64,000 nucleotides of DNA from Bradyrhizobium sp. 195. GTDB lineage: Bacteria; Pseudomonadota; Alphaproteobacteria; Rhizobiales; Xanthobacteraceae. Position numbers and translations under genes: made by a program. The notes beneath the pieces are model-generated. The model saw only the letters and a program-made list of their open reading frames with translations. It did not search any database and was not told the origin of the DNA. This document shows positions 1 through 9,009 of the stretch, piece after piece (within the stretch, counting starts at the first letter, position 1; the number at the start of each line of letters is the position of its first letter). The stretch spans positions 3,472,001-3,536,000 of the forward strand of contig NZ_CP082161.1 of assembly GCF_023101665.1 (NCBI RefSeq). The letters are read 5' to 3'.

Positions 1-350
1 CAGCGCTTCGGGCACCCGCTGAACCATTGCGTCCCCGCGCCGCTATCCCCACCCTACCTACCGAGCGCTTATGTTGATCATCCATGATCAATTTTAAGAC
101 TCTGGTTATTGGCTCGGCGACCTCGACCTACGGCACCTCGTTGAATTGCGTGATCTAAACAATTCTGCCGAGGGCCTCGATTGGAGGGAGCTCACCTCTC
201 TTGTCTCGGGCGAATTGACGACGAACGCGGTTGAAACCCAGCTGTTCGCTCTTGCCGAGTTGCTTGGCGTCGAGATTGTCCTTGCCGAGGATGCGAACCT
301 TGCAGTTTCTGTTGAAGGCGGCCGTCGCGGTGCGCGCAGGGAAGGTCTAA
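1..350 (+). pseudogene. Remnant of a nucleotidyltransferase (PF14907-like), paralogue of the intact gene at 44405-45499
   Basis: Conceptual translation of about 53-280 reads TYRALMLIIHDQF, a TAA stop at 95-97, then DSGYWLGDLDLRHLVELRD and on to LAELLGVEI. This lines up residue by residue with TYRALILTVHDQFQDSDYW and the following DIDLRHLLELRELANSPEG of the intact protein encoded at 44405-45499. After LLGVEI the match continues only in the next frame (LPRMRTLQFLLKAAV, stop TAA 348-350), so one base appears inserted near 281. A further frame break seems to lie before about 50. The window edge cuts the 5' part. With an internal stop and at least one frameshift it is read as a dead gene. Known: the family resembles MNT-type nucleotidyltransferases of unclear role. 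Homology to the intact copy is seen directly. Confidence 0.75.
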
Positions 351-481
351 ACCGCAAGCTCCTTCGTGAGGCGGCCGATCCCATGCGGACGCATTCAAAT
401 AGCCGCGCTCTAAGCGAGTGCCAGTTACGGATCAGTGGATCTAACGGTTCGCACCCGCGGGCATTTGCAGTGGCAGGGCTA

Positions 482-865
482 TCAATGCTCCTGACCACCA
501 GTATTCCGGTTGGACGCTTCACCGGTCTCGTGAATCCTGAACTCCTCCAGCGTGTGCCCCGATTGTAGCGCGGCGACCAGCCAGCGCGGCTGTTTGCCAC
601 GCCCAGACCAGGTCTCCGTCGGTTTGAGGGGGTTGAAGTATTTCGGTACGACCTTTGGGTATTTGCGGCGGGGAGGCTGGCCTAGGCCCATCTCTGCCGC
701 CCCGCTTTCGGGCCCACCGACTTGGTCCGGTTGATTGAGTTGCGCCAGGCGCTTCTCCAGCTCCCGCTTTTCGGCCGTGATCTTTTCAGCAAGAATCTTT
801 GTTAGCTCCTCGTGGAGGAGCCATAGTTCTTCGAAATCCATGGCTTCGAGATCTTGCCTATGCAT
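482..865 (-). CDS. H-NS-family nucleoid-associated protein
   Basis: A small basic protein of about 127 residues. The N-terminal half is a predicted helical oligomerisation segment (MDFEELWLLHEELTKILAEK, then a Lys/Glu-rich heptad stretch). The C-terminal half has the core KYFNPLKPTETWSGRGKQPR followed by WL, the DNA-binding signature of rhizobial/proteobacterial H-NS-like proteins, whose GRG/K loop inserts into AT-rich minor groove. The open frame extends upstream to a TTG at 985. ATG 865 was chosen because family members start just before the helix and the upstream residues look non-coding. Two other family members lie at 1587 and 63297. Likely role: repressor of the AT-rich promoters in this island (inference). 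Confidence 0.85.
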   Translation of the reverse strand: MHRQDLEAMDFEELWLLHEELTKILAEKITAEKRELEKRLAQLNQPDQVGGPESGAAEMGLGQPPRRKYPKVVPKYFNPLKPTETWSGRGKQPRWLVAALQSGHTLEEFRIHETGEASNRNTGGQEH

Positions 866-985
866 AGCATTCTCGTCACCGTTCGACGACGCCCTGACTA
901 CCTTGACATCTCCACGCCGAATATCGTTTTTCGAGCGCTGAATATTCGACCGGTCCAGGGCTAGTCTTTCAAATTGACGCAACAA

Positions 986-1020
986 TAAATAAATAATATA
1001 TTATTTAATATTTATTGCGA
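986..1020. promoter_or_regulatory. AT-rich island upstream of the H-NS gene
   Basis: A run made almost only of A and T (AATAAATAAATAATATAT and following TATTTAATATTTATT) in otherwise GC-rich DNA, upstream of the minus-strand H-NS gene. It has the character of an H-NS-type binding or nucleation site, possibly autoregulatory. Binding is inferred. Confidence 0.4.
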
Positions 1021-1586
1021 GGATTATTTTCACCAACTTTAATGATAGCGAGGCAGCCTTTGCTACAGGCCCGAAGAGAAACATTGGATGTTATCGATTG
1101 CCCTTTAGGGCGCCTTCAAGCGGCCATCGGCCAGTTCATCGCTCCCTCGGCTGGATTGACCGACATCCAGGCTTTGAAGCTACAAATCCAGCTGCGACGG
1201 CTCGCGCTGAGGGATATCGCGGTCATAAGCTCCCGGTTACAGCGGGCTGATGGCCGTATTTCAGTAAGAACGAAGCAGGGCGGGCTCGCGCGACGATCCT
1301 ATTTGCCAAGATTGCGGCGTCGCAGATTGATCTCGCGGCCAGCTTGACCTGCTATTCCTGGCTGAAGACGAGACGTCGGTGCACGTAGCGCGCGTGATAT
1401 TACTTTGCCCGCTATTAAATTGAGCGGGATAGTTCATTTTTTTGTCTTGATTGGGACCGGCGACGCAGTTATGTGGAGCTCGAACGTGCCGTTCGGTTCC
1501 ACATATTTTTTTGTTAACGCCGACCACTTGGTTCTTGATTACCCGGCCGGGACAATATTAAATGGGCGCAACTACAGGATGCCAAC
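1021..1586. other. Intergenic, no recognisable gene
   Basis: Only a 110-codon frame (1015-1347, plus) is open here. It has no recognised motif, begins inside the AT-rich island and ends in an Arg-rich tail; I do not call it a gene. The last 100 bp hold AT-rich patches (around 1434-1445 and 1500-1515) that may be the control region of the H-NS gene at 1587. Confidence 0.4.
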
Positions 1587-1955
1587 ATGTCGACCAAGAA
1601 GCTCGAACTAGAAGCGATGTCCCTCGACGATCTATGGTCGCTTCATGAGGAGATTAGCGGCATTTTGTCGGATCGGATTAAGGCGGAAAAGCAGGAACTG
1701 GAGAAGCGCCTGGCGGTTCTCGGCGGCGGGATGGCTGTGTTAGCCGAAAGAAGCGAGTCGGGCGTCTCCCCGGCCGGCAAGCAGAGGCGCAAATATCCGC
1801 GCGTGCTGCCGAAATATCGCAACCCCCAGACTTCTGAAACCTGGTCGGGTCGTGGCAAGCGGCCGCGGTGGTTGGTTGCTGCCATGAAATCGGGCCGTCG
1901 GATCGAGGAGTTTCGCATAGGGGAAGCGGCTCCGAAGTTTCGGCAGAGAGCGTGA
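1587..1955 (+). CDS. H-NS-family nucleoid-associated protein
   Basis: A 122-residue protein with the same plan as the gene at 482-865. It has an N-terminal amphipathic helix (MSLDDLWSLHEEISGILSDR followed by an E/K/L-rich coiled segment), a short linker, and the C-terminal DNA-binding core KYRNPQTSETWSGRGKRPRW. AGGA sits 8 bases before the ATG. It is divergent from the first copy outside the core, so it is a paralogue rather than a recent duplicate. It probably forms homo- or hetero-oligomers and silences AT-rich, horizontally acquired promoters such as those in this cluster (inference from family). Confidence 0.88.
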   Translation: MSTKKLELEAMSLDDLWSLHEEISGILSDRIKAEKQELEKRLAVLGGGMAVLAERSESGVSPAGKQRRKYPRVLPKYRNPQTSETWSGRGKRPRWLVAAMKSGRRIEEFRIGEAAPKFRQRA

Positions 1956-1961
1956 AGCGTC

Positions 1962-1985
1962 GCTACGCCGACAGGCTGGCGTAGC
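1962..1985. terminator. Possible bidirectional terminator hairpin
   Basis: Perfect 8-bp inverted repeat GCTACGCC / GGCGTAGC around an 8-base loop, lying between the convergent ends of the H-NS gene (1955) and the sugar transferase gene (2011). There is no clear U-tract. Confidence 0.45.
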
Positions 1986-2010
1986 TCGGCGCTTTAAGCG
2001 AAGATCCAGC

Positions 2011-3480
2011 CTAGTAGGCGTTGCGGCCCCGCAATACTTCCATCGGAGTTCGCAACAGGATTCCGAGATCCAGCCGAAGACTCCAATTGTCGATATACCA
2101 CAGATCGTACTGTACGCGTGCTTCGATCATGGAGGCCGTGGGAGTTGCGCCGCGGCAGCCGTGGATCTGGGCCCATCCGGTCAGTCCTGGCCTGACCCTG
2201 CGGCGAAACGCGTAGTTTCGCACGAGCTTGTCAAACTGTCCGTCGTGGGCCAAGGCGTGGGGACGTGGACCCACCAGCGACATGCTGCCCTCGAGCACGT
2301 TCAGCAGTTGCGGCAGTTCATCGAAACTAGTTCGACGCAGCCATTTGCCCACGCGGGTGACGCGTTGGTCGACGGGGGTCGCCTGAACGATCACGCTGCC
2401 GTCCTCGAGCACATGCATGGTCCGAAACTTGCGGATCAAGAATGTCCGACCATTAAAACCACAGCGTTGTTGTCGGAAGAACACAGGGCCGGGAGAATCC
2501 AGCTTGATTGCGAGCGCAGCAAGCGCAAGCAATGGTGCGGATACAGCCAAGGCGAGCCCCGCGCCAAGAATATCAATGATTCGCTTGGCCGCGCACTCGA
2601 ACGGCGTAAGGGGACCGCGCTGCAATTCTACGCAAACGGCACTTCCCAAATTCCGCGTAGGATGCCGAAGCAATTCGGATGATGTGCCGACCGGCACGAA
2701 TATGATCGGAAACGGCAATACCCGCAGCTCGGCAACAAATGCCCGCAGTTCAGGCCATCGCTCCGGGCTGGCTTCGACCACCACCTGGTCGAGCCGGGCG
2801 TTGCGAATATGGTCGATTACCCGAGACGTGAGCCGCTTGCGACCGGCGGGACCGAACCCAACCGGCGGCAGGCTGAACCGTCCCTGGACGCAATAACCGT
2901 GCATAGCCAAGGTTTCCGGCAGGCCGGCATTCTTCGAAAGCGGCTGGTCGGTGATTAGAATGATATTCGTGCTGGCGAATCTTCTTTCGCTCAGACCTCT
3001 CACCAACAGCGACCTGACAGCCCATCGCTCGGCTACAAGAAACCCCAGGCCCAGGATGGCGAAGAGTGGGCCAGCTTGCTGAGATGCGCCCGGACGAATT
3101 GCAAAGCCGTACGCGGCCCAGATCAAGAGCAGCAATGACGCCCACGTCACACAGACGGCCCGAATCTGGTTCTTGAGGACGAGGAGCTCAATCGGGCGAT
3201 AAAGGCCTTGAGCCTTCAGCACGGAAGCCACGCAAGCTGCGCTGACCAGTGCCACGCCAAATGCGTTGCCGTGGCCTCCCTCAATCTGCCCGCTTTGGAA
3301 CCGGTACAGTAATGTGGAGATCGCGCTTGCAAACAAAATCGTCGCGACATCGGCACAGAGGGCAACATGCTCGATCCAGTCATACCGGAGGGGCCATTTA
3401 TGCTTGGGGAACGCCGATGGCTCGAGACTGACGCGAGCCGTATCATTTCGATCGGGGAAGTGTCGGTTCACGAAATTCAT
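2011..3480 (-). CDS. Polyprenyl-phosphate sugar-1-phosphate transferase (initiating EPS glycosyltransferase)
   Basis: 489 residues, the usual length for WcaJ/PssA-type enzymes. It transfers a hexose-1-phosphate from a nucleotide sugar to undecaprenyl phosphate at the inner membrane, the first step of the repeat unit. Four N-terminal membrane segments (about 36-155) precede a CoA-binding-like middle region. The C-terminal bacterial sugar transferase domain starts near residue 295 with a membrane-entering helix, followed by [22 protein letters not shown] and SLVGPRP, the conserved catalytic motifs. The end [15 protein letters not shown] is also typical. The donor sugar cannot be told from sequence. 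It is transcribed away from the AT-rich region at 3490-3560 and is followed by a hairpin at 1962-1985. Confidence 0.92.
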   Translation of the reverse strand: MNFVNRHFPDRNDTARVSLEPSAFPKHKWPLRYDWIEHVALCADVATILFASAISTLLYRFQSGQIEGGHGNAFGVALVSAACVASVLKAQGLYRPIELLVLKNQIRAVCVTWASLLLLIWAAYGFAIRPGASQQAGPLFAILGLGFLVAERWAVRSLLVRGLSERRFASTNIILITDQPLSKNAGLPETLAMHGYCVQGRFSLPPVGFGPAGRKRLTSRVIDHIRNARLDQVVVEASPERWPELRAFVAELRVLPFPIIFVPVGTSSELLRHPTRNLGSAVCVELQRGPLTPFECAAKRIIDILGAGLALAVSAPLLALAALAIKLDSPGPVFFRQQRCGFNGRTFLIRKFRTMHVLEDGSVIVQATPVDQRVTRVGKWLRRTSFDELPQLLNVLEGSMSLVGPRPHALAHDGQFDKLVRNYAFRRRVRPGLTGWAQIHGCRGATPTASMIEARVQYDLWYIDNWSLRLDLGILLRTPMEVLRGRNAY

Positions 3481-3489
3481 GATGGGGCA

Positions 3490-3560
3490 CTCAACACTAG
3501 TATTTAATATATTATTAATTTGTTGAATGTATCAAGAAAAAATTCGTTATTTAAATGGTG
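3490..3560. promoter_or_regulatory. AT-rich island before the sugar transferase gene
   Basis: Contains TATTTAATATATTATTAATT and TTATTTAAATGG in the 139-bp gap upstream of the minus-strand sugar transferase. It shows the same TTAAAT/ATTTAA character as the other islands; probably promoter plus silencer site (inference). Confidence 0.4.
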
Positions 3561-3619
3561 CTATTTGCCGCTGTTATTCTATGCCCGGCGGCCTGCTTAT
3601 TGCACCGGAACAAGAGGAA

Positions 3620-5716
3620 CTACCGCGGCCCTCGGCCGGAGACGCGGTTTGGCAGAGGCAAATCCGTTCCGGGCGAAGGAATCGGAACTTCCTTGCGCAT
3701 GCTTTGAAGAGCTGCTGAATCCCATTCCGAAATCAGATTGTCCACAAGGGCCTTCCCATCAGGCGCTGCCGATTGATAGGCAGCAATGAGAGCGGGTCGG
3801 AGAGCGGGCTGCCTAGCAAAGGAAATCCTGACGTCGCGCTGCACCAGTTCACGCAATTCAGGCTCGTTGACGAAAGAGGCCTCGCCGAGAGCGACAGTCA
3901 GTCGTAGCGGAAGCAGGGCCAGATCGTTTGGGGCTGTGTAGTACGAGAGTTTTAGCAAGGCCGCGACGTCGTGTTCGACCGGCCTTTGTTCCCTCGACTG
4001 TAGCGCAAGCATGAGCCAAAGATCTCCTCGCAATGGCGAGGACCGCAGTGCCTGTGCCAGTACAGTCGGCGCGGCAGGATGGACTCCGAGCTCCGGTCTT
4101 GAAGCCGTCGCTCCATTGGCCGCGGGCTGTGGGTCGCCAGCGAGTCTCCCAGACTGCAAATCGCCATCACTGCGCGGTGAGTTCGGCGCTAGCCCCCTCA
4201 GAAGTGCTTGGCGCGACGGATGATTGGCAGCACGCGCGTCAACCGGCAAACCACCAGGATACGACGGCTGAGCGAACAGCCAGACCGTTTGCGCGATCAG
4301 CGCGACTGCAACGGAGCCCAATCCAATACGCATCGATGCATTGCCAATTCCATATGAGCGTATTGGCACGCATGCCAAGCCCGGATTGTCCAGCCCAGTT
4401 ACGGGCCGCGTTGAACGCGACTGCACGGTCGCAGCGCCTTTATCACGCTGGCTTTGGGCAACCGCAAGTCCGAACAGCGCTGCAGCCAACAGCGATGCGC
4501 CGAACTCGAGAATGCCGTCCTCGACCAAGGCCAGCACAACCAACGAAGCCGCAGCTCCGGCGCCAATGGCCGCGTAGACGTAGTCATGCCTTCGCCGCAA
4601 GGAGCATCTGAGCAAAGCCCCGGCGCTAAGCACCGCAACGATCAATACGCCGAACAGAAAGGGGCGGCCCATCTCGATTGCGATGGCCGCGGCAGCCGTC
4701 GAGCGCTCTTGTGACAACGGTGCGGCAATGTCGCGATGGATTGGTAGCAATGCCGCGTAGGTTCCCGCGCCGGAGCCGGCATGGCCGGAATCCTGCAACA
4801 TCCGCTCAGTCGCCACCAGGGCGTGCTCGGACAGGGCAACTGTCAGATCGGCATTAGGCCTCATTGGCATGAGGGTGAAAGCCGCCAGAAACAACACTGC
4901 AGCCGTGGCCAGGACGCTCGCGATACCCCAAACCCCAGAGAACCAGTTCTGGATCGCGAACGCGGCGAGCACGATTCCCACTCCGAGCAATGCCGCTGTG
5001 ACCGTTCTCGGCCCATCTCCGCTGGCTAGGATTGCCGACAGACAGAGAAACGTTGCGAGGAGTGCGAACGACAGGGCGGTCGTCACTCGAAAAGAGCGTT
5101 GCTTGACCCGGCGGCGTTCCTCGAACGCACGGGCCATCATCGCTGCGGACAGCACCAGCCCCAGCACTGACGGGACTGTGCCGGTCACGGCGAGGACAGG
5201 AGTATCGCCGTGCGAGAAGCCGTCAGATCCAATCGTCTGCCGCAACAGCAGGTACGCACTAACGATCGTCGCGATCGAGACCAGCATGGAGAGGAGTTGC
5301 CACGCACGCTGTCTGTCCAGCGCGACGACGGCCGTGACGAGCGCGAGGGCGACGGCGGCATTGTAGTGCAGGAATGCCTGCATAGTTGCACGGATGTCCA
5401 CCGTGAGCCGTTCGGCAAGCGGGGCATTCAATGCGGCTGACGCGGTCTCCCATATTGGATTGCCGATCCCGTGGATAGGAATTGGAGCGAGTTGGAAGGC
5501 CATGTAGATCGCCGGTGCAGCGAGAATGAGGATGAGAAAGAATCCCAACCGTCGTACCAGACTCGCGATGGCGGAGGATGAGGCGAAGACCGCGGCTGCC
5601 AGCACCGCGGTCGCGAGAAGAGCAGAGCATAGAGCTCGCTTCTGCGGGATCTCGGGCATCGCAAAAGCCGCAGCGACGGACACAACGAGCGTCAGCATCA
5701 TGAACCTGACGAGCAT
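3620..5716 (-). CDS. Large polytopic membrane protein of the EPS cluster (O-antigen ligase/polymerase-like topology)
   Basis: 698 residues. The first ~470 residues carry about ten or more hydrophobic helices (for example MLTLVVSVAAAFAMPEI, FFLILILAAPAIYMAF, and several between 120 and 420). The rest is a soluble, Ala/Pro-rich region of about 200 residues ending NRVSGRGPR. Such topology fits Wzy/WaaL-like proteins, but no diagnostic motif is visible, and a clearer Wzy candidate is encoded at 40246-41502. SD-like GAGGTGAC sits about 6 bases before ATG 5716. It lies between the Wzc-like kinase and the initiating transferase in one minus-strand unit, so a role in polymer assembly or export is likely. 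The exact function is unknown. Confidence 0.65.
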   Translation of the reverse strand: MLVRFMMLTLVVSVAAAFAMPEIPQKRALCSALLATAVLAAAVFASSSAIASLVRRLGFFLILILAAPAIYMAFQLAPIPIHGIGNPIWETASAALNAPLAERLTVDIRATMQAFLHYNAAVALALVTAVVALDRQRAWQLLSMLVSIATIVSAYLLLRQTIGSDGFSHGDTPVLAVTGTVPSVLGLVLSAAMMARAFEERRRVKQRSFRVTTALSFALLATFLCLSAILASGDGPRTVTAALLGVGIVLAAFAIQNWFSGVWGIASVLATAAVLFLAAFTLMPMRPNADLTVALSEHALVATERMLQDSGHAGSGAGTYAALLPIHRDIAAPLSQERSTAAAAIAIEMGRPFLFGVLIVAVLSAGALLRCSLRRRHDYVYAAIGAGAAASLVVLALVEDGILEFGASLLAAALFGLAVAQSQRDKGAATVQSRSTRPVTGLDNPGLACVPIRSYGIGNASMRIGLGSVAVALIAQTVWLFAQPSYPGGLPVDARAANHPSRQALLRGLAPNSPRSDGDLQSGRLAGDPQPAANGATASRPELGVHPAAPTVLAQALRSSPLRGDLWLMLALQSREQRPVEHDVAALLKLSYYTAPNDLALLPLRLTVALGEASFVNEPELRELVQRDVRISFARQPALRPALIAAYQSAAPDGKALVDNLISEWDSAALQSMRKEVPIPSPGTDLPLPNRVSGRGPR

Positions 5717-5809
5717 ACTACGTCACCTCTCTGGCGTGGCGTTCCTCCGGATGCTCAGATCGGCAGGCCGTCCAATGCGAAATCGCGATAGCGCATTGCG
5801 CCAGGCCGC

Positions 5810-8143
5810 TCAGGAGCTTGAAAGGCCATAACGAACATAGTGACTGTCGTCGTAATAGTCGCTTCGCTGGGTGTCGTAGCGCGCCATCGTCTTGATGTCC
5901 GTCTTGTTCAGGACTGCGCCGATCAGCGAGTCCGAGATCGTCGGGGCGGTGTGCAGCGCATGCTGAACGACCTCGATCTTGGTGCGTCCCCACTCAACGA
6001 CGAGAACGTAGCAATCGATCAGAGGCGCTGTGACCCGTACGTCGACAAGCGGGCTCAGCGGCGGAAGATCTACAATGACATAGTCATAGCTTTGCCGCAG
6101 TCGGTCAAAGAGCTTGCATATCGAGCCGTCGGACAGAAGTTCGCTCGAGTGAAGCACGGGCCCGCGTTGAACGGCCGGAAGAACGGCAAGATTTGTCCTC
6201 GGATCCCGCCATACCACCTCCTCGAGTGGGCGATCACCGTTCATGACCTCAATAATGCCATCCACTGCCTTCGGGACGACACGGGCCGAGAGCGATGGAT
6301 TCCGGAGATCGCAGTCCACTATGATCACCTTCTTCCCGCTGTGTCCGATGAGCTGCGCCACGGAGGCAGCAATCGTGGTCTTGCCCTCATTTGGGAGAGC
6401 TGACGTCACGCCAATCACTTGGTTGGGGGTCTTCGCCGGGCTATGATCGATCGCAATCTTGATCGCACGGATGGCCTCCGTGTACCGAGAGAGAGGCATG
6501 CCTACGACGGCGCGATGAATGTCCGGAGCGGTCGAAAGTACCCGCTGGCTCGAGTCTTCCTGCGACTGTTGAAGCCGGGCCGACGGCCTCTGCTGCTTGG
6601 GCAAGTTCAGGATGGGCACGAGAGACAGGCACGGAAGTTCAAGCGCAGCCTCGAGTTGGGAAGACGTACGGAAAACGCGGTCCATTACGTCTCTCACGAA
6701 ACCGAGGAGTAGTCCCAGCGCGAGACCACCCAGAAGACCGAGACTCAGCACGACCTTCGTCTTAGGCTTGCTCTTGACCTGAGCGGCGGAGGCGGGGAAG
6801 ATGACCCGGGTTTCCGAGATAGGGAAGGTCTCCTGCTGCGTCGAGCCCATGTACTGCTGAAGAAAGGTGTCGTAGAGGGCCCGCAGGCTTTTCGCCCGAC
6901 TTTCCAGATCTCTTATCGTCAGCTCTGCCGAGTTCGTGAGGCGCGACTGCGCAATGGCCACGGACAGGCGTTTTTCGATCTCTTGCTGCCGCTGCTTTGC
7001 GAGTTCGGCTTCGCTGCGACTGATCTCAGAAAGTCTCTTGACCTCGTCCATAATGGAGACGCGAAATTCACGCAGCCTGTTTCGGACGTTAACGACCGCC
7101 AGATGATCGCGCCCGACGCGGGCCGACAACTCGGCCTCACGCCTGGCGAGTTCGAGATATTGCTGGCGTAGCGACGTAATGATTGGACTGTTCATCGCGT
7201 CGGAGCCGATAGCATCCAGATTGCCGATCGAGGATGGTTTTGCCGGGTCGGCGCCAAGCAGAGTTTCGTAGCGCGACAGCTTGGCCGCAGCCTCGGAACT
7301 CAGCGCGCGGGCGGTAGCCAGCCGAGTGTTGAGTTCCGTGATCTGCTGCTCGTCGATCGGCTTTCCACCAGGCGAAACGATGTTGTTCTGAGATTTGTAA
7401 GCCTCGACGGCACGTTCGGCGGTCAGCGCCTCCTCACCGAGGTTTCGTAAGCGTTCCCGCAGCCAGCTAGTGGCAGTTCGACTGGCTTCGAATTTCGCCT
7501 CGAGCTGATCGTTGATGTAGGCTTTGGCAATTGCGTTCGAGATTTCCGCTGCTAGCGCTGGATCGCTCGAGGTGAAGGCGACTTCGATAACGTGACTAAA
7601 GCCGACCCGACCTGCAGATAGGCGATCCAGAAAGCTCGCAATGGCGGCTTCTGAGGGCTGGTCTGGCGCAGCAGATCGCGCAGCTTCCGACGGATTCGAT
7701 CGCCATCGTCGAAGCCAGCCCACTAGCCGGGACTGCAGCGGCTGGGGCTCTCTGAAATCCGGATGATCGCCCAATTTCAATTGCTTGATCACGGCCGCAG
7801 CGGTTGCCTGAGACTTGATGATCTGCAACTGCGTTTCGATCTGGGTGATGTCGACGAGTGGTTCGGAGAGTAGCGATTGCTTCTGGAGGAATTGTGCCCT
7901 TGGGTTTTCAAACAGGACCTGAACCTGGGCGGTATAGGCCGGCGAGACCAGCCGGAGGTAGACCAGGCTGGCGGCACCTGCCAGGACGGTGGTGAAAATG
8001 ATGACGAGGTATTGCCGCCGTATAAAGACGAGCGCCAATTTAATGAGCTCGCCGATGCCTGCGCCGTCCTGGCGATCCGGCTGCATTGGCATGGCGGAGG
8101 GTAGACGTGCCCCATCGGTCTGGAGCGTATTGGTCTGAAGCAT
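5810..8143 (-). CDS. Wzc/ExoP-like polysaccharide co-polymerase with cytoplasmic tyrosine autokinase
   Basis: About 777 residues from ATG 8143 (GAGAG about 9 bases upstream); an ATG at 8218 would add 25 residues. An N-terminal Wzz domain begins with a membrane helix (YLVIIFTTVLAGAASLVYL). A long periplasmic coiled-coil region follows, then a second helix (VVLSLGLLGGLALGLLLGFV). The C-terminal BY-kinase has Walker A (ALPNEGKTTIAAS), Walker A' (VIIVDCDLRNP) and Walker B (YVIVDLPPLSP). The C-terminus is a tyrosine cluster (YDTQRSDYYDDSHYVRY), the usual autophosphorylation target. It controls chain length and couples polymerisation to export. No Wza-type outer membrane partner is seen in the window. 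Confidence 0.93.
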   Translation of the reverse strand: MLQTNTLQTDGARLPSAMPMQPDRQDGAGIGELIKLALVFIRRQYLVIIFTTVLAGAASLVYLRLVSPAYTAQVQVLFENPRAQFLQKQSLLSEPLVDITQIETQLQIIKSQATAAAVIKQLKLGDHPDFREPQPLQSRLVGWLRRWRSNPSEAARSAAPDQPSEAAIASFLDRLSAGRVGFSHVIEVAFTSSDPALAAEISNAIAKAYINDQLEAKFEASRTATSWLRERLRNLGEEALTAERAVEAYKSQNNIVSPGGKPIDEQQITELNTRLATARALSSEAAAKLSRYETLLGADPAKPSSIGNLDAIGSDAMNSPIITSLRQQYLELARREAELSARVGRDHLAVVNVRNRLREFRVSIMDEVKRLSEISRSEAELAKQRQQEIEKRLSVAIAQSRLTNSAELTIRDLESRAKSLRALYDTFLQQYMGSTQQETFPISETRVIFPASAAQVKSKPKTKVVLSLGLLGGLALGLLLGFVRDVMDRVFRTSSQLEAALELPCLSLVPILNLPKQQRPSARLQQSQEDSSQRVLSTAPDIHRAVVGMPLSRYTEAIRAIKIAIDHSPAKTPNQVIGVTSALPNEGKTTIAASVAQLIGHSGKKVIIVDCDLRNPSLSARVVPKAVDGIIEVMNGDRPLEEVVWRDPRTNLAVLPAVQRGPVLHSSELLSDGSICKLFDRLRQSYDYVIVDLPPLSPLVDVRVTAPLIDCYVLVVEWGRTKIEVVQHALHTAPTISDSLIGAVLNKTDIKTMARYDTQRSDYYDDSHYVRYGLSSS

Positions 8144-8215
8144 CGGACAATTCTCTCGGCTGTCGACAATCGCGCGGGAGCACAAGGCCGCAGGCGCCAT
8201 TAGAACCTGCGGCCG

Positions 8216-8441
8216 CATTTAAAATAATATATATGATAAAATTTGTATTGCCAATTAAATATGGCTCGGGCATTAATTGTCTGGGAATTTAATTCCGCGA
8301 GAGGCCGGTGCCGGGTTAAACCCGATATTTGTTGCGAACAGAGAGGCGGACCTGGTTCGGTGCGCTACTCCGTTGGGCAGACATTGGGGAGATCAGGCCG
8401 ACCGTCCGGGGCGATAGCGCCGCGTATCGGAGCGTGCGGTC
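8216..8441. promoter_or_regulatory. Divergent control region between wzc-like and rfbC
   Basis: The intergenic stretch between two outward-facing units holds AT-rich DNA at 8216-8295 (AAAATAATATATATGATAAA, CCAATTAAATATGG, GGGAATTTAATTCC). The last is an imperfect palindrome. Promoters of both units and an H-NS-type site are expected here (inference). Confidence 0.4.
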
Positions 8442-8999
8442 ATGCTGGAAGTGCGAAGTTTGGCGATTCCGGATGTCAAGCTGGTCCGATCGAAGCGCTT
8501 TTCTGATTCGCGGGGCTACTTTTGCGAGACGTTTCGCCGCTCTGATTTTGCCGAAAAGGGAATTTCTCACGATTTCATCCAGGACAATCAGTCCTGCTCG
8601 GAGCGGGTCGGGACAGTTCGTGGATTGCACTTCCAGCGGCCTCCCTTCGCGCAGGCCAAGCTGGTCCGCGTGCTGAGGGGAGCGATCCTCGATGTGGTGG
8701 TCGATCTGCGGCGGCGATCGCCGACGTTCGGCAAGCACATCTCGATCAAACTGGATAGCGGGAGTGACGAGCAGTTGCTCGTTCCAAAAGGGTTCGCTCA
8801 CGGCTTCTGTACGCTCGAGCCTCAAACCACGGTCTTTTATAAAGTCGACGAGGTCTACTCCCCGGACCACGACGGCGGTGTCTATTGGGCAGATCCCGAA
8901 TTGGCGATCGAATGGCCGGTGAGGGCCTCGGCGGCCCAGCTCTCACCGAAGGATCGAGCGCTGCCCACCTTTGACCAGCTTGCATCAGTGTTTGAATAG
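8442..8999 (+). CDS. rfbC: dTDP-4-dehydrorhamnose 3,5-epimerase
   Basis: 185 residues, full length for RmlC. It epimerises C3 and C5 of dTDP-4-keto-6-deoxy-glucose. Visible family motifs are [13 protein letters not shown] near the N-terminus, [19 protein letters not shown] with the catalytic His, the segment [18 protein letters not shown], and [13 protein letters not shown]. The catalytic Tyr lies in [17 protein letters not shown] stands 8 bases before ATG. First gene of rfbC-rfbB-rfbD-rfbA; the next start follows after 10 bases. Confidence 0.95.
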   Translation: MLEVRSLAIPDVKLVRSKRFSDSRGYFCETFRRSDFAEKGISHDFIQDNQSCSERVGTVRGLHFQRPPFAQAKLVRVLRGAILDVVVDLRRRSPTFGKHISIKLDSGSDEQLLVPKGFAHGFCTLEPQTTVFYKVDEVYSPDHDGGVYWADPELAIEWPVRASAAQLSPKDRALPTFDQLASVFE

Positions 9000-9009
9000 A
9001 GGGCGTGGC

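Noticed and set aside
1015..1347. 110-codon plus-strand frame after the first AT island
   Set aside because: No motif, no SD, begins in AT-rich regulatory DNA; not enough to call a gene.
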